From contig CM037463.1 in NCBI GenBank assembly GCA_021014325.1, positions 1 through 64,000 of the forward strand: DNA of 64,000 bases, given 5' to 3'. The notes below the pieces were generated by a model. That model ran no database searches and had not been told where the DNA came from. It worked only from the letters and a program-made list of their open reading frames with translations. Source of the stretch: Plazaster borealis. Its lineage: Eukaryota > Echinodermata > Asteroidea > Forcipulatida > Labidiasteridae. Position 1 is the stretch's first letter; each line of letters starts with the position of its first letter. Both the position numbers and the translations under genes were made by a program. Positions 1-13,789 of this stretch are shown piece after piece.

Positions 1-860
1 TATTTTATGTTTTTGATATTATGTCATATTTGCATGATGAGTAGGGACTCTGTACAAGTGTTTTGATTATGATTATTACATTGGAGAAGTCAATTTCAGT
101 TGATGATTGCAGAAATACCATAAGTTCAATGCAGGAGGCATTTATCTATGTTTAAGGGAACTGTTTGTTTATATTGAGTTTGTAGGAACTTAACTTCAAA
201 CTGACTAATGCTAGATGCATATATGGAAATACAGTTCTTGGGTAGTCTGTTATGATCATACTTCTATAGTATTATTGTCACTTACCAAAATGGTAATTTT
301 TTTACTGTTATTTATCTTGTTACAGTTTTCACGGTGATTGAGAATAAACATCTTAACATCAGTAGAAGCTTCCGTCATAAGTTTTTCATATAGACCAGCC
401 CCCCCCCCCTTTGAGTGCTTAGTGCGCTATAGTGAAAACGGTGCCTTCATGATGGATGTACTGCAATTCTACCCTGCCCCACCTTGTGTTTGATGTTTCT
501 CCATGCCGATGGTCATGATGTGCTACACCATGGAGCTGCTTACCGTGCTCTAATTGTCATTGCTGTTATCCGAACTCAGATGTCCAAGCCATAGTTCTGG
601 AGCTAGTTTTAACTCTACCTGCTTGATCTCAAAGAACAATATTGGTCTACTAAAACGGACTTGATGCAGTAAAGTTCTACAAGGACTTGAAATAAGTGAC
701 TGATTTATACTATTGTTACGATATTTCTATCAATCACTTTAAGCTAAGAAAATTTAAGCAGCTCATGCATTTTTGAGTATTATTTTACCCACATCACATA
801 ACAGTGTGATTCTCCTATTAGCTGTAACGTAACAAGAGTTGTGAATAATTATCTTAAGCC
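1..860. other. Non-coding flank, nothing recognised
   Basis: AT-rich sequence with a short C-run near 400 and no long reading frame. It lies immediately upstream of the gag relic and could include the retroelement's leader or LTR. No terminal repeat or primer-binding site can be identified, because the other end of the element is not in view. Confidence 0.5.
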
Positions 861-2613
861 ATGTCAACAACGGACCTAGAAACACAGGAGGTCGCTGCTG
901 CTATGGATCAAGGTCCACGCCGCAGTGAACGAGAGAGAAAAAAGACAGAGAGGGCCCAAATACATCTTGAGCAAGCCATACAAGACAAAGAACGAAGGTT
1001 CAGCAATGCATACTCAAGGTGGAAGGTCGAAGCAAGGTTAGCGAGAGATATCCTTAAGAACTCTTTGTCAGAAGAAGAACTTGAAGATCAACTGCGTAAG
1101 ATCCACTATCGCCTTCACTTCGTAATGAATTATTTTGAAGAACTACGAAAACTGAGAGCACTAAATCCACAAGTTCTTCATCAAGTAGATTGCGCCTCTC
1201 AGATTTCCGAGGATATTGAAACACTGATCAAGAAACGACTCGGAGAGGTCCAGGAACAAGACTTCAATACAGAAGTTGCCTTGTTCAATGTTCGTTGTAG
1301 TTTAGACAAGAAAAAATATCCATCTGTGTTTGGAAGCATCACAGAGTCTCGGGTTTCTTCGGGTTGTTCCAAAGCATCACATGCTTCGTCAAGTAAGACT
1401 GAGGCAGCTGCTGAGCTAGCTGCAAAAAGGGCACAACTCGAGTCAGTTCAAGAAATCCAGGCCCAACATGATAAACTGGTCCAAGTTCAGGCATAATTTG
1501 AAAGAAAGATACAGGAAGAGGAGCATAAGTTGGAAAGAATCAAGGCTGAGAAAGAGAAAGCTCGATATAAGGTATATGAAGATGAGGAGGAAGAGCAATA
1601 TACCTTCAGTGGTAAGAGTCATGGAACACCAATATGTCAGGAAGAAAGGAGCTCAACTCGTACCCCTCTCCAGACTCCTAGTAGTGGTGGTTCAACTCCT
1701 CCCAATTCATCAAGTTCATCATCCGTTGATCTTTCAACAATGCTGCAAGCCTTCCAGGAAAGTATTTCACTTGGAAGACTGCCTGTACCTGAGCCAAACA
1801 TATTCAGTGGAGATCCCATGCAGTTTACTGAGTGGAAGAATGCATTTACAGCGCTGATCGCACGCAAAAATATTGGAGCTGCAGATAAGTTGTTCTATCT
1901 CCGAAAATACACCTGTGGAGCTGCAGCTAAGATGATTCAAGGTGCTTTTCTTCGCTCAGATGAAGCAGCCTATAAGGATGCTTGGTCTAAGTTAAACACT
2001 AGATATGGAGATCCCTTCATCATCCAGAGGGCCTTTAGGGAAAGATCACTCACTGGCCAAAGGTTGAAGATAATGATGCCAAGGCACTTCGAGACTACTC
2101 TGATTTCCTCTCAGCTTGCAATGATGCCATACCACATGTCAAGGGTTTATCCATCTTGAATGACTGTGAAGAGAATAGAAAAATGGTAAATAAACTAACT
2201 GCATGGGCTGGAAGGAGATGGAATCGTCGTGTGACTTCTTCACTGAAGAAGCAGAAGTATCCATCCTTCAAGGTGTTCTGTGACTTTGTAGCAGAAGAAA
2301 CTGAGGTAGCCTGTAACCCGATCACATCACCATTTGGGTTAAAGCTGCAGGAGAGTCAAGGGAAGGAAGTAAGACCAAGTAAGCCAAAGCATCAAGTCAT
2401 GGTAACACAAGCATCTAATCAAACCAAAGCATATCCTTCAACCGCTCCTCAACCTCAGGTAGCTAACAATCAAACCAATCCTTTTCCCCCGTGCACATTT
2501 TGCAATGGCTCTCACTCCATCCACAAGTGCTTAAAGTTCGGAGACAAATCTATGGAGGAAAAGACAAAGTTCATTCAGGAAAATAGTCTCTGCTTCGGAT
2601 GTTTGAGAAAACA
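861..2613 (+). pseudogene. BEL/Pao-type retrotransposon gag, broken and truncated
   Basis: This encodes a retroelement capsid-type polyprotein. The N-terminal part is highly charged and predicted coiled coil (about residues 15-75 and again around 215-235). A DUF1759-like Pao gag core follows, with the tract FSGDPMQFTEWKNAF near 1801-1850. After it comes a C-terminal Cys/His region (CTFCNGSHSIHKC near 2491-2531, then CFGC near 2595) that resembles the zinc-knuckle part of Pao gags. The frame is broken twice. A TAA at 1494-1496 interrupts an otherwise continuous frame. A single-base frameshift near 2065-2075 moves the downstream part (2080-2613) into another frame. Coding stops where the 9-bp minisatellite begins, inside the second Cys cluster. 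No protease, reverse transcriptase or integrase follows. The family is recognised from motifs; the exact clade is inference. Confidence 0.8.
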
Positions 2614-2718
2614 TCTACTGGGGGGTCTACTGGGTCTTCTGGGTCTACTGGGGTCTACGGGGTCAACTGGGTCTACTGGGGGTCTACTGGGTCTACTGGG
2701 TCTACTGGGGGTATAATG

Positions 2719-5110
2719 GGGTCTACTGGGTCTTCTGGGTCTACTGGGAGTATACTGGGTCTACTGAGTCTTCTGGAGGTCTACTGGATCTACTGGGTCT
2801 ACTGGGAGTCTACTGGGTCTACTGGGTCTACAGGATGTTTGCTGGGTCTACTGGGTCTACTGGGTCAACTGGGGGTCTACTGGATCTACTGGGTCTACTG
2901 GGTCTACTGGGTCTACTAGGTCTACCGGGGGTCTACTGGGGGTCTACTGGGTTTTCTGGGTCTACTGGGAGTCTACTGGGTCTACTGAGTCTACTGGGGG
3001 TCTACTGGGGGTCAACTGAATCTACTGGGGTCTACTGGGAGTCTACTGGGTCTACTGGGTCTAGTGGGTCTACTGGGTCTACTGAGGTTCTTCTGTGTCT
3101 ACTGGGTCTACTGCGGGTCTACTGGGGGTCTAATGGGTCTACTGGGTCTACTGGGAGTCTACTGGGTGTACTGGGTCTACTGGGGGTTTACTGGGTCTAC
3201 TGGGTCTAATGGGTCTACTAGGTCTACTGGGTCTACTGGGTCTACTGGGGGTCTACTGGGTCTGCTGAATCTACTGGGAGTCTACTGGGTCTACTGGGTC
3301 TACTGGGGGTCTACTGGGTCTACTGGGTCTACTGGGTCTACTGGGTCTACTGGGTCTACTGGGAGTCTACTGGGTCTACTGGGTCTACAGGGCGTTTGCT
3401 GGGTCTACTGGGTCTACTGGGTCTACTTGGAGTCTACTGGGTCTTTTGGTTCTACTTGGGGTCTACTGGGTCTACTGGGTCTACTAGGTCTACTGGGGGT
3501 CTACTGGGTCTTCTGGGTATACTGGGGTCTACGGAGTCAACTGGGTCTACTGGGGGTCTACTGGGTCTACTGGGTCTACAGGGGTATAATGGGGGTCTAC
3601 TGGGTCTTCTGGGTCTACTGGGAGTCTACTGGGTCAACTGAGTCTTCTGGGGGTCTACTGGATCTACTGGGTCTACTGGGAGTCTACTGGGTCTACTGGG
3701 TCTACAGGGCGTTTGCTGGGTCTACTGGGTCTACTGGGTCTACTGGGGGTCTACTGGGTCTACTGGATCTACTGGGTCTACTGGGTCTACAGGGCGTCTG
3801 CTGGGTCTACTGGGTCTACTTGGGGTCTACTGGGTCTTTTGGGTCTACTTGGGGTCTACTGGGTCTACTGGGTCTACTAGGTCTACCGGGGGTCTACTGG
3901 GTCTTCTGGGTCTACTGGGGTCTACGGGGTCAACTGGGTCTACTGGGAGTCTACTGGGTCTACTGGGTCTACTGGGGGTCCACTGGGTCTACTTGGGGTC
4001 TACTGGGTCTACTGGGTCTACTAGGTCTACCGGGGGTCTACTGGGTCTTCTGGGTCTACTGGGGTCTACGGGGTCAACTGGGTCTACTGGGAGTCTACTG
4101 GGTCTACTGGGTCTACTGGGGGTCTACTGGGTCTACTGGGTCCACTAGGTCTACTGGGTCTACTGGGTCTACTGGGAGTCTACTGGGTCTACTGGGTCTA
4201 CAGGGCGTTTGCTGGGTCTACTGTGTCTACTTGGGGTCTACTGGGTCTTTTGGGTCCACTTGGGGTCTACTGGGTCTACTGGGACTACTAGGTCTACCGG
4301 GGGTCTACTGGGTCTTCTGGGTCTACTGGGGTCTACGGGGTCAACTGGGTCTACTGGGGGTCTACTGGGTCTACTGGGTCTACTGGGGGTATAATGGGGG
4401 TCTACTGGGTCTTCTGGGTCTACTGGGAGTATACTGGGTCTACTGAGTCTTCTGGGGGTCTACTGGATCTACTGGGTCTACTGGGAGTCTACTGGGTCTA
4501 CTGGGTCTACAGGATGTTTGCTGGGTCTACTGGGTCTACTGGGTCAACTGGGGGTCTACTGGATCTACTGGGTCTACTGGGTCTACTGGGTCTACTAGGT
4601 CTACCGGGGGTCTACTGGGGGTCTACTGGGTTTTCTGGGTCTACTGGGAGTCTACTGGGTCTACTGAGTCTACTGGGGGTCTACTGGGGGTCAACTGAAT
4701 CTACTGGGAGTCTACTGGGACTACTGGGGTCTACTGGGAGTCTACTGGGTCTACTGGGTCTAGTGGGTCTACTGGGTCTACTGAGGTTCTTCTGTGTCTA
4801 CTGGGTCTACTGGGGGTCTACTGGGGGTCTAATGGGTCTACTGGGTCTACTGGGAGTCTACTGGGTGTACTGGGTCTACTGGGGGTTTACTGGGTCTACT
4901 GGGTCTAATGGGTCTACTAGGTCTACTGGGTCTACTGGGTCTACTGGTGGTCTACTTGGTCTACTGGGTCTACTGGGGGTCTACTGGGTCTGCTGAATCT
5001 ACTGGGAGTCTACTGGGTCTACTGGGTCTACTGGGGGTCTACTGGGTCTACTGGGTCTACTGGGTCTACCGGGTCTACTGGGTCTACTGGGAGTCTACTG
5101 GGTCTACTGG
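2719..5110. repeat. About 1.7 kb duplicated blocks within the minisatellite
   Basis: The rare variant string around CAGGATGTTTGCTGGG occurs at 2831 and again at 4510, an offset of 1,679. The downstream string containing CTAGTGGGTC and GAGGTTCTTCTGTG recurs at 3061 and 4760, an offset of 1,699. The order of variant units between these markers is largely conserved, so the two blocks are copies that later gained or lost a few units. Confidence 0.75.
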
Positions 5111-5639
5111 GTCTACAGGGCGTTTGCTGGGTCTACTGGGTCTACTGGGTCTACTTGGAGTCTACTGGGTCTTTTGGGTCTACTTGGGGTCTACTGGGTC
5201 TACTGGGTCTACAGGGGTATAATGGGGGTCTACTGGGTCTTCTGGGTCTACTGGGAGTCTACTGGGTCAACTGAGTCTTCTGGGGGTCTACTGGATCTAC
5301 TGGGTCTACTGGGAGTCTACTGGGTCTACTGGGTCTACAGGGCGTTTGCTGGGTCTACTGGGTCTACTGGGTCTACTGCGGGTCTACTGGGTCTACTGGA
5401 TCTACTGGGTCTACTGGGTCTACAGGGCGTCTGCTGGGTCTACTGGGTCTACTTGGGGTCTACTGGGTCTTTTGGGTCTACTTGGGGTCTACTGGGTCTA
5501 CTGGGTCTACTAGGTCTACCGGGGGTCTACTGGGTCTTCTGGGTCTACTGGGGTCTACGGGGTCAACTGGGTCTACTGGGAGTCTACTGGGTCTACTGGG
5601 TCTACTGGGGGTCTACTGGGTCTACTGGGTCCACTAGGT

Positions 5640-8600
5640 CTACTGGGTCTACTGGGTCTACTGGGAGTCTACTGGGTCTACAGGGCGTTTGCTGGGTCTA
5701 CTGTGTCTACTTGGGGTCTACTGGGTCTACTAGGTCTACCGGGGGTCTACTGGGTCTTCTGGGTCTGCTGGGGTCTACGGGGTCAACTGGGTCTACTGGG
5801 GGTCTACTGGGTCTACTGGGGGTATAATGGGGGTCTACTGGGTCTTCTGGGTCTACTGGGAGTATACTGGGTCTACTGAGTCTTCTGGGGGTCTACTGGA
5901 TCTACTGGGTCTACTGGAAGTCTACTGGGTCTACTGGTCTACAGGGCGTTTGCTGGGTCTACTGGGTCTACTGGGTCTACTGGGGGTCTACTGGGTCTAC
6001 TGGGTCTACTGGGTCTACTGGGTCTACTAGGTCTACCGGGGGTCTACTGGGGGTCTACTGGGTTTTCTGGGTCTACTGGGAGTCTACTGGGTCTACTGAG
6101 TCTACTGGGGGTCTACTGGGGGTCAACTGAATCTACTGAGTCTACTGGGTCTACTGGGGGTCTACTGGGGGTCAACTGAATCTACTGAGTCTACTGGGTC
6201 TACAGGGCGTTTGCTGGGTCTACTGGGTCTACTGGGGGTCTACTGGGTATACTGGGTCTACTGGGTCTACTGGGTCTAATGGGTCTACTGGGAGTCTACT
6301 GGGTCTACTGGGTCTACAGGGCGTTTGCTGGGTCTACTGGGTCTACTTGGGGTCTACTGGGTCTTTTGGGTCTACTTGGGGTCTACTGGGTCTACTGGGT
6401 CTACTAGGTCTACCGGGGGTCTACTGGGTCTTCTGGGTCTACTGGGGTCTACGGGGTCAACTGGGTCTACTGGGGGTCTACTGGGTTTATTGGGTCTACT
6501 AGGTCTACTGGGGTATTTCTGGGTCTTCTGGGTCTTCTGGTTCTACTGGGGTCTACTGGGTCTACTGGGTCTACTGGGGGTCTACTGGATCTACTGGATC
6601 TACTGGGTCTACTGGGGTCTACTGGGGTCTACTGGGTCTTCTGGGTCTACTGGGAGTCTACTGGGTCTACTGGGTCTGCTGGGTCTACTGGGTCTACTGG
6701 GTCTACTGGGGGTCTACTGGGTCTACTGGGTCTACTGGGTCTACTGGGTCTACTAGGTCTACCGGGGGTCTACTGGGGGTCTACTGGGTTTTCTGGGTCT
6801 ACTGAGTCTACTGGGGGTCTACTGGGGGTCAACTGAATCTACTGGGTCTACTGGGTCTACAGGGCGTTTGCTGGGTCTACTGGGTCTACTGGGGGTCTAC
6901 TGGGTATACTGGGTCTACTGGGTCTACTGGGTCTAATGGGTCTACTGGGAGTCTACTGGGTCTACTGGGTCTACAGGGCGTTTGCTGGGTCTACTGGGTC
7001 TTTTGGGTCTACTTGGGGTCTACTGGGTCTACTGGGTCTACTAGGTCTACCGGGGGTCTACTGGGTCTTCTGGGTCTACTGGGGTCTACGGGGTCAACTG
7101 GGTCTACTGGGGGTCTACTGGGTTTATTGGGTCTACTAGGTCTACTGGGGGTCTTCTGGGTCTTCTGGGTCTCCTGGTTCTACTGGGGTCTACTGGGTCT
7201 ACTGGGTCTACTGGGGGTCTACTGGGTCTACTGGGTCTACTGGGGGTCTACTGGGGTCTACTAGGTCTTCTGGGTCTACTGGGAGTCTACTGGGGGTCTA
7301 CTGGGTCTACTGGGGGTCTACTGGGTCTACTAGGTCTACTGGGCTCTACTGGGTCTACTGGGTCTACTAGGTCTTCTGGGGTCTACCTGGTCTAGGGGTC
7401 TACTGGGTCTACTGAGGGTCTACTGGGTCAACTGGGTCTACTGGGGTCTACGGGGTCAACTGGGTCTACTGGGGGTCTACTGGGTTTATTGGGTCTACTA
7501 GGTCTACTGGGGGTCTTCTGGGTCTTCTGGGTCTTCTGGTTCTACTGGGGTCTACAGGGTCTACTGGGGGTATAATGGGGGTCTACTGGGTCTTCTGGGT
7601 CTACTGGGAGTATACTAGGTCTACTGAGTCTTCTGGGGGTCTACTGGATCTACTGGGTCTACTGGGAGTCTACTGGGTCTACTGGGTCTACAGGGCGTTT
7701 GCTGGGTCTACTGGGTCTACTGGGGGTCTACTGGGTCTACTGGGTCTACTGGGTCTACTGGGTCTACTAGGTCTACCGGGGGTCTACTGGGGGTCTACTG
7801 GGTTTTCTGGGTCTACTGGGAGTCTACTGGGTCTACCGAGTCTACTGGGGGTCTACTGGGGGTCAACTGAATCTACTGGGTCTACTGGGTCTACAGGGCG
7901 TTTGCTGGGTCTACTGGGTCTACTGGGGGTCTACTGGGTATACTGGGTCTACTGGGTCTGCTGGGTCTAATGGGTCTACTGGGAGTCTACTGGGTCTACT
8001 GGGTCTACAGGGCGTTTGCTGGGTCTACTGGGTCTACTTGGGGTCTACTGGGTCTTTTGGGTCTACTTGGGGTCTACTGTGGTCTACTGGGTCTACTAGG
8101 TCTACCGGGGGTCTACTGGGTCTTCTGGGTTTACTGGGGTCTACGGGGTCAACTGGGTCTACTGGGGTCTACTGGGTTTATTGGGTCTACTAGGTCTACT
8201 GGGGGTCTTCTGGGTCTTCTGAGTCTACTGGGTGTACTGGGTCTACTGGGGGTCTACTGGGTCTACTGGGTCTACTGGGGGTCTACTGGGGTCTACTGGG
8301 TCTCTGGGTCTACTGGGAGTCTACTGGGTCTACTGGGTCTGCTGGGTCTACTGGGTCTACTGGGTCTACTGGGGGTCTACTGGGTCTACTGAGTCTACTG
8401 GGTCTACTGGGTCTACTAGGTCTACCGGGGGTCTACTGGGGGTCTACTGGGTTTTTTGGGTCTACTGGGAGTCTACTGGGTCTACTGAGTCTACTGGGGG
8501 TCTACTGGGGGTCTACTGGGGGTCAACTGAATCTACTGGGTCTACTGGGTCTACAGGGCGTTTGCTGGGTCTACTGGGTCTACTGGGGGTCTACTGGGTA

Positions 8601-11600
8601 TACTGGGTCTACTGGGTCTACTGGGTCTAATGGGTCTACTGGGGGTCTACTGGGTCTACTAGGTCCACTAGGTCTACTGGGTCTACTGGGTCTACTGGGA
8701 GTCTACTGGGTCTACAGGGCGTTTGCTGGGTCTACTGTGTCTACTTGGGGTCTACTGGGTCTACTAGGTCTACCGGGGGTCTACTGGGTCTTCTGGGTCT
8801 GCTGGGGTCTACGGGGTCAACTGGGTCTACTGGGGGTCTACTGGGTCTACTGGGGGTATAATGGGGGTCTACTGGGTCTTCTGGGTCTACTGGGAGTATA
8901 CTGGGTCTACTGAGTCTTCTGGGGGTCTACTGGATCTACTGGGTCTACTGGGAGTCTACTGGGTCTACTGGTCTACAGGGCGTTTGCTGGGTCTACTGGG
9001 TCTACTGGGTCTACTGGGGGTCTACTGGGTCTACTGGGTCTACTGGGTCTACTGGGTCTACTAGGTCTACCGGGGGTCTACTGGGGGTCTACTGGGTTTT
9101 CTGGGTCTACTGGGAGTCTACTGGGTCTACTGAGTCTACTGGGGGTCTACTGGGGGTCAACTGAATCTACTGAGTCTACTGGGTCTACTGGGGGTCTACT
9201 GGGGGTCAACTGAATCTACTGAGTCTACTGGGTCTACAGGGCGTTTGCTGGGTCTACTGGGTCTACTGGGGGTCTACTGGGTATACTGGGTCTACTGGGT
9301 CTACTGGGTCTAATGGGTCTACTGGGAGTCTACTGGGTCTACTGGGTCTACAGGGCGTTTGCTGGGTCTACTGGGTCTACTTGGGGTCTACTGGGTCTTT
9401 TGGGTCTACTTGGGGTCTACTGGGTCTACTGGGTCTACTAGGTCTACCGGGGGTCTACTGGGTCTTCTGGGTCTACTGGGGTCTACGGGGTCAACTGGGT
9501 CTACTGGGGGTCTACTGGGTTTATTGGGTCTACTAGGTCTACTGGGGGTCTTCTGGGTCTTCTGGGTCTTCTGGTTCTACTGGGGTCTACTGGGTCTACT
9601 GGGTCTACTGGGGGTCTACTGGATCTACTGGATCTACTGGGTCTACTGGGGTCTACTGGGGTCTACTGGGTCTTCTGGGTCTACTGGGAGTCTACTGGGT
9701 CTACTGGGTCTGCTGGGTCTACTGGGTCTACTGGGTCTACTGGGGGTCTACTGGGTCTACTGGGTCTACTGGGTCTACTGGGTCTACTAGGTCTACCGGG
9801 GGTCTACTGGGGGTCTACTGGGTTTTCTGGGTCTACTGAGTCTACTGGGGGTCTACTGGGGGTCAACTGAATCTACTGGGTCTACTGGGTCTACAGGGCG
9901 TTTGCTGGGTCTACTGGGTCTACTGGGGGTCTACTGGGTATACTGGGTCTACTGGGTCTACTGGGTCTAATGGGTCTACTGGGAGTCTACTGGGTCTACT
10001 GGGTCTACAGGGCGTTTGCTGGGTCTACTGGGTCTTTTGGGTCTACTTGGGGTCTACTGGGTCTACTGGGTCTACTAGGTCTACCGGGGGTCTACTGGGT
10101 CTTCTGGGTCTACTGGGGTCTACGGGGTCAACTGGGTCTACTGGGGGTCTACTGGGTTTATTGGGTCTACTAGGTCTACTGGGGGTCTTCTGGGTCTTCT
10201 GGGTCTCCTGGTTCTACTGGGGTCTACTGGGTCTACTGGGTCTACTGGGGGTCTACTGGGTCTACTGGGTCTACTGGGGGTCTACTGGGGTCTACTAGGT
10301 CTTCTGGGTCTACTGGGAGTCTACTGGGGGTCTACTGGGTCTACTGGGTCTACTAGGTCTACTGGGCTCTACTGGGTCTACTGGGTCTACTAGGTCTTCT
10401 GGGGTCTACCTGGTCTAGGGGTCTACTGGGTCTACTGAGGGTCTACTGGGTCAACTGGGTCTACTGGGGTCTACGGGGTCAACTGGGTCTACTGGGGGTC
10501 TACTGGGTTTATTGGGTCTACTAGGTCTACTGGGGGTCTTCTGGGTCTTCTGGGTCTTCTGGTTCTACTGGGGTCTACTGGGTCTACTGGGGGTATAATG
10601 GGGGTCTACTGGGTCTTCTGGGTCTACTGGGAGTATACTGGGTCTACTGAGTCTTCTGGGGGTCTACTGGGTCTACTGGGAGTCTACTGGGTCTACTGGG
10701 TCTACAGGGCGTTTGCTGGGTCTACTGGGTCTACTGGGGGTCTACTGGGTCTACTGGGTCTACTGGGTCTACTGGGTCTACTAGGTCTACCGGGGGTCTA
10801 CTGGGGGTCTACTGGGTTTTCTGGGTCTACTGGGAGTCTACTGGGTCTACCGAGTCTACTGGGGGTCAACTGAATCTACTGGGTCTACTGGGTCTACAGG
10901 GCGTTTGCTGGGTCTACTGGGTCTACTGGGGGTCTACTGGGTATACTGGGTCTACTGGGTCTGCTGGGTCTAATGGGTCTACTGGGAGTCTACTGGGTCT
11001 ACTGGGTCTACAGGGCGTTTGCTGGGTCTACTGGGTCTACTTGGGGTCTACTGGGTCTTTTGGGTCTACTTGGGGTCTACTGTGGTCTACTGGGTCTACT
11101 AGGTCTACCGGGGGTCTACTGGGTCTTCTGGGTCTACTGGGGTCTACGGGGTCAACTGGGTCTACTGGGGGTCTACTGGGTTTATTGGGTCTACTAGGTC
11201 TACTGGGGGTCTTCTGGGTCTTCTGAGTCTACTGGGTGTACTGGGTCTACTGGGGGTCTACTGGGTCTACTGGGTCTACTGGGGGTCTACTGGGGTCTAC
11301 TGGGTCTCTGGGTCTACTGGGAGTCTACTGGGTCTACTGGGTCTGCTGGGTCTACTGGGTCTACTGGGTCTACTGGTGGTCTACTGGGTCTACTGGGTCT
11401 ACTGGGTCTACTGGGTCTACTAGGTCTACCGGGGGTCTACTGGGGGTCTACTGGGTTTTCTGGGTCTACTGGGAGTCTACTGGGTCTACTGAGTCTACTG
11501 GGGGTCTACTGGGGGTCAACTGAATCTACTGGGTCTACTGGGTCTACAGGGCGTTTGCTGGGTCTACTGGGTCTACTGGGGGTCTACTGGGTATACTGGG

Positions 11601-11650
11601 TCTACTGGGTCTACTGGGTCTAATGGGTCTACTGGGAGTCTACTGGGTCT
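5640..11650. repeat. About 3.0 kb tandem duplication within the minisatellite
   Basis: Variant-unit order in about 5640-8650 is repeated in about 8670-11650. Matched landmarks lie 3,034 bp apart over the first part (5827/8861, 6325/9359, 6936/9970). The offset falls to about 3,023 (7575/10598) and 3,003 (7970/10973) further on, showing small unit losses in the second copy. This is a higher-order repeat produced by unequal exchange or a similar event. Confidence 0.85.
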
Positions 11651-13789
11651 ATTGGGTCTACAGGGCGTTTGCTGGGTCTACTGGGTCTACTGGGTCTACT
11701 GGGGGTCTACTGGGTCTACTGGATCTACTGGGTCTACTGGGTCTACAGGGCGTCTGCTGGGTCTACTGGGTCTACTTGGGGTCTACTGGGTCTTTTGGGT
11801 CTACTTGGGGTCTACTGGTTCTACTGGGTCTACTAGGTCTACCGGGGGTCTACTGGGGCTTCTGGGTCTACTGGGGTCTACGGGGTCAACTGGGTCTACT
11901 GGGAGTCTACTGGGTCTACTGAGGGTCTACTGGGTCTACTGGGTCCACTGGGTCTACTGGGTCTACTGGGTCTACTGGGAGTCTACTGGGTCTACTGGGT
12001 CTACAGGGCGTTTGCTGGGTCTACTGTGTCTACTTGGGGTCTACTGGGTCTTTTGGGTCCACTTGGGGTCTACTGGGTCTACTGGGTCTACTAGGTCTAC
12101 CGGGGGTCTACTGGGTCTTCGGGGTCTACTGGGGTCTACCGGGTCAACTGGGTCTACTGGGGGTCTACTGGGTCTACTGGGTCTACTGGGGGTATAATGG
12201 GGGTCTACTGGGTCTTCTGGGTCTACTGGGAGTATACTGGGTCTACTGAGTCTTCTGGGGGTCTACTGGATCTACTGGGTCTACTGGGAGTCTACTGGGT
12301 CTACTGGGTCTACAGGGCGTTTGCTGGGTCTACTGGGTCTACTGGGTCTACTGGGGGTCTACTGGGTCTACTGGGTCTACTGGGTCTACTGGGTCTACAG
12401 GGCGTTTGCTGGGTCTACTGGGTCTACTGGGGGTCTACTGGGTATACTGGGTCTACTGGGTCTACTGGGTCTACTGGGAGTCTACTGGGTCTACTGGGTC
12501 TACAGGGCGTTTGCTGGGTCTACTGGGTCTACTTGGGGTCTACTGGGTCTTTTGGGTCTACTTGGGGTCTACTGGGTCTACTGGGTCTACTAGGTCTACC
12601 GGGGGTCTACTGGGTCTTCTGGGTCTACTGGGGTCTACGGGGTCAACTGGGTCTACTGGGGGTCTACTGGGTTTATTGGGTCTACTAGGTCTACTGGGGG
12701 TCTTCTGGGTTCTCTTGGGTCTTCTGGTTCTACTGGGGTCTACTGGGTCTACTGGGTCTACTGGGGGTCTACTGGGTCTACTGGGTCTACTGGGGGTCTA
12801 CTGGGGTCTACTGGGTCTTCTGGGTCCACTGGGAGTCTACTGGGTCTACTGGGTCTGCTGGGTCTACTGGGTCTACTGGGTCTACTGGGGGTCTACTGGG
12901 TCTACTGGGTCTACTGGGTCTACTGGGTCTACTAGGTCTACCGGGGGTCTACTGGGGGTCTACTGGGTTTTCTGGGTCTACTGGGAGTCTACTGGGTCTA
13001 CTAAGTCTACTGGTGGTCTACTGGGGGTCAACTGAATCTACTGGGTCTACTGGGTCTACAGGGCGTTTGCTGGGTCTACTGGGTCTACTGGGGGTCTACT
13101 GGGTATACTGGGTCTACTGGGTCTACTGGGTCTACTGGGAGTCTGCTGGGTCTACTGGGTCTACAGGGCGTTTGCTGGGTCTACTGGGTCTACTTGGGGT
13201 CTACTGGGTCTTTTGGGTCTACTTGGGGTCTACTGGGTCTACTGGGTCTACTAGGTCTACCGGGGGTCTACTGGGTCTTCTGGGTCTACTGGGGTCTACG
13301 GGGTCAACTGGGTCTACTGGGGGTCTACTGGGTTTATTGGGTCTACTAGTTCTACTGGGGGTCTTCTGGGTCTTCTCGGTCTCCTGGTTCTACTGGGGTC
13401 TACTGGGTCTACTGGGTCTACTGGGGGTCTACTGGGTCTACTGGGGGTCTACTGGGGTCTACTAGGTCTTCTGGGTCTACTGGGAGTCTACTGGGTCTAC
13501 TGGGTCTACTTGGTCTACTGGGGGTCTACTGGGTCTACTGGGGGTCTACTGGGTCTACTAGGTCTACTGGGCTCTACTGGGTCTACTGGGTCTACTAGGT
13601 CTTCTGGGGTCTACCTGGTCTAGGGGTCTACTGGGTCTACTGAGGGTCTACTGGGTCAACTTGGTCTACTGGGGTTCTACTGGGTCAACTGGGTCTACTG
13701 GGGGTCTACTGGGTCTACTGGATCTACTGGGAGTCAACTTGGTCTACTGGAGTCTACTGGCAGTCTACTGGGTCTACTGGGTCTACTGC

